From Actinomycetes bacterium (GTDB taxonomy: Bacteria > Actinomycetota > Acidimicrobiia > Acidimicrobiales > RAAP-2), in assembly GCA_021802025.1 (NCBI GenBank), contig JAKABC010000095.1:1-6601 (forward strand): DNA of 6,601 bases. The letters are read 5' to 3'. The notes under the pieces are model-generated. The model had not been told where the DNA came from. It saw only the letters and a program-made list of their open reading frames with translations, and ran no database searches. Numbering within the stretch: the first letter of the stretch is position 1; the number at the start of each line of letters is the position of its first letter. The translations under genes were made by a program, and so were the position numbers. Shown in pieces: positions 6,391-6,601 of the stretch.

Positions 6391-6601
6391 CTAGGAGGTG
6401 AGCAGCTGGATGATGCGCACGACGAGCAGCACCCCCGCCACGGCCAGGAAGGCCGCCTGGGAGCGCATCAGCCAGGTCCGCCAGCGCGACGGCGGCATCG
6501 GCTCGAGCAGCGTGAGCCGCGGCGTGCGCCACTCGCGCCGGTCGGCCACCACCGGTGGAGGCTGCATGCGCCGAAGCCCGATCGGCAGGCCGACGACGAG
6601 C
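6391..6601 (-). CDS. Unidentified membrane protein, C-terminal fragment (5' end beyond the window)
   Basis: An open frame enters from the right edge and stops at TAG (6391-6393), giving 69 whole codons. It starts with a hydrophobic LVVGLPIGLRR, which could be the end of one membrane helix. A polar, Pro/Arg/Trp-rich stretch follows (QPPPVVADRREWRTPRLTLL, then PPSRWRTWL). It ends with a clear hydrophobic helix (AAFLAVAGVLLVVRIIQLL) and TS. The pattern is a membrane protein with a positively charged loop before its last helix. No family is recognised. It ends 9 nt before the first deacetylase start and is probably in the same transcript. Support is the hydrophobic pattern, the codon-like GC distribution and the tight spacing; being truncated, it cannot be checked further here. 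Confidence 0.6.
   Translation of the reverse strand, partial: LVVGLPIGLRRMQPPPVVADRREWRTPRLTLLEPMPPSRWRTWLMRSQAAFLAVAGVLLVVRIIQLLTS

Noticed and set aside
5936..6532. Minus-strand 198-codon frame spanning the membrane-protein end and deacetylase start
   Set aside because: It is an alternate frame of two better-supported genes, and the product is Arg/Gly/Pro-rich without motifs.

Overview
The window is GC-rich, dense bacterial DNA with GTG as the usual start codon (six of seven visible starts) and almost no intergenic space. The adenosylhomocysteinase tail, the MshB/Mca-like deacetylases and the codon usage suggest a high-GC actinobacterium. An Acidimicrobiia-type lineage is a guess from general impression, not something the sequence proves.

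Layout: the 3' end of ahcY (S-adenosylhomocysteine hydrolase) lies on the + strand at 2-337. Everything else is on the - strand and reads leftwards towards it. In transcription order these are: the 3' end of an unidentified membrane protein (6601-6391); two tandem paralogous PIG-L/LmbE-type zinc deacetylases (6381-5566 and 5569-4730); a 36-nt gap with a candidate promoter; a complete ABC importer made of ATPase (4693-3938), permease (3941-3135) and NMT1/THI5-like substrate-binding protein (3103-2078); a ribokinase (2081-1239); and a group I nucleoside hydrolase (1257-334). Its stop codon shares a palindromic CTAG with the ahcY stop.

The five genes from ATPase to nucleoside hydrolase look like one translationally coupled operon (overlaps of 4, 4 and 19 nt and one 31-nt gap). 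The simplest reading is a nucleoside uptake and salvage unit. The importer would bring in a nucleoside or related pyrimidine/purine compound, the hydrolase would split it to base plus ribose, and the ribokinase would trap the ribose as ribose 5-phosphate. This is inferred from gene content. The unusual point is the importer class: NMT1/THI5 proteins are known for thiamine-precursor, riboflavin and related pyrimidine-type ligands, not mainly for nucleosides. The binding protein also lacks any cysteine and so has no lipoprotein anchor.

The deacetylase pair forms a second small coupled unit upstream. Both proteins keep the zinc and catalytic residues of the MshB/Mca family and share a DSGMKGWPxNDDP segment. 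No other mycothiol gene is visible, so their substrate is open. No RNA gene, CRISPR array, insertion sequence or prophage element was found. No stretch over 300 bases lacks a gene.
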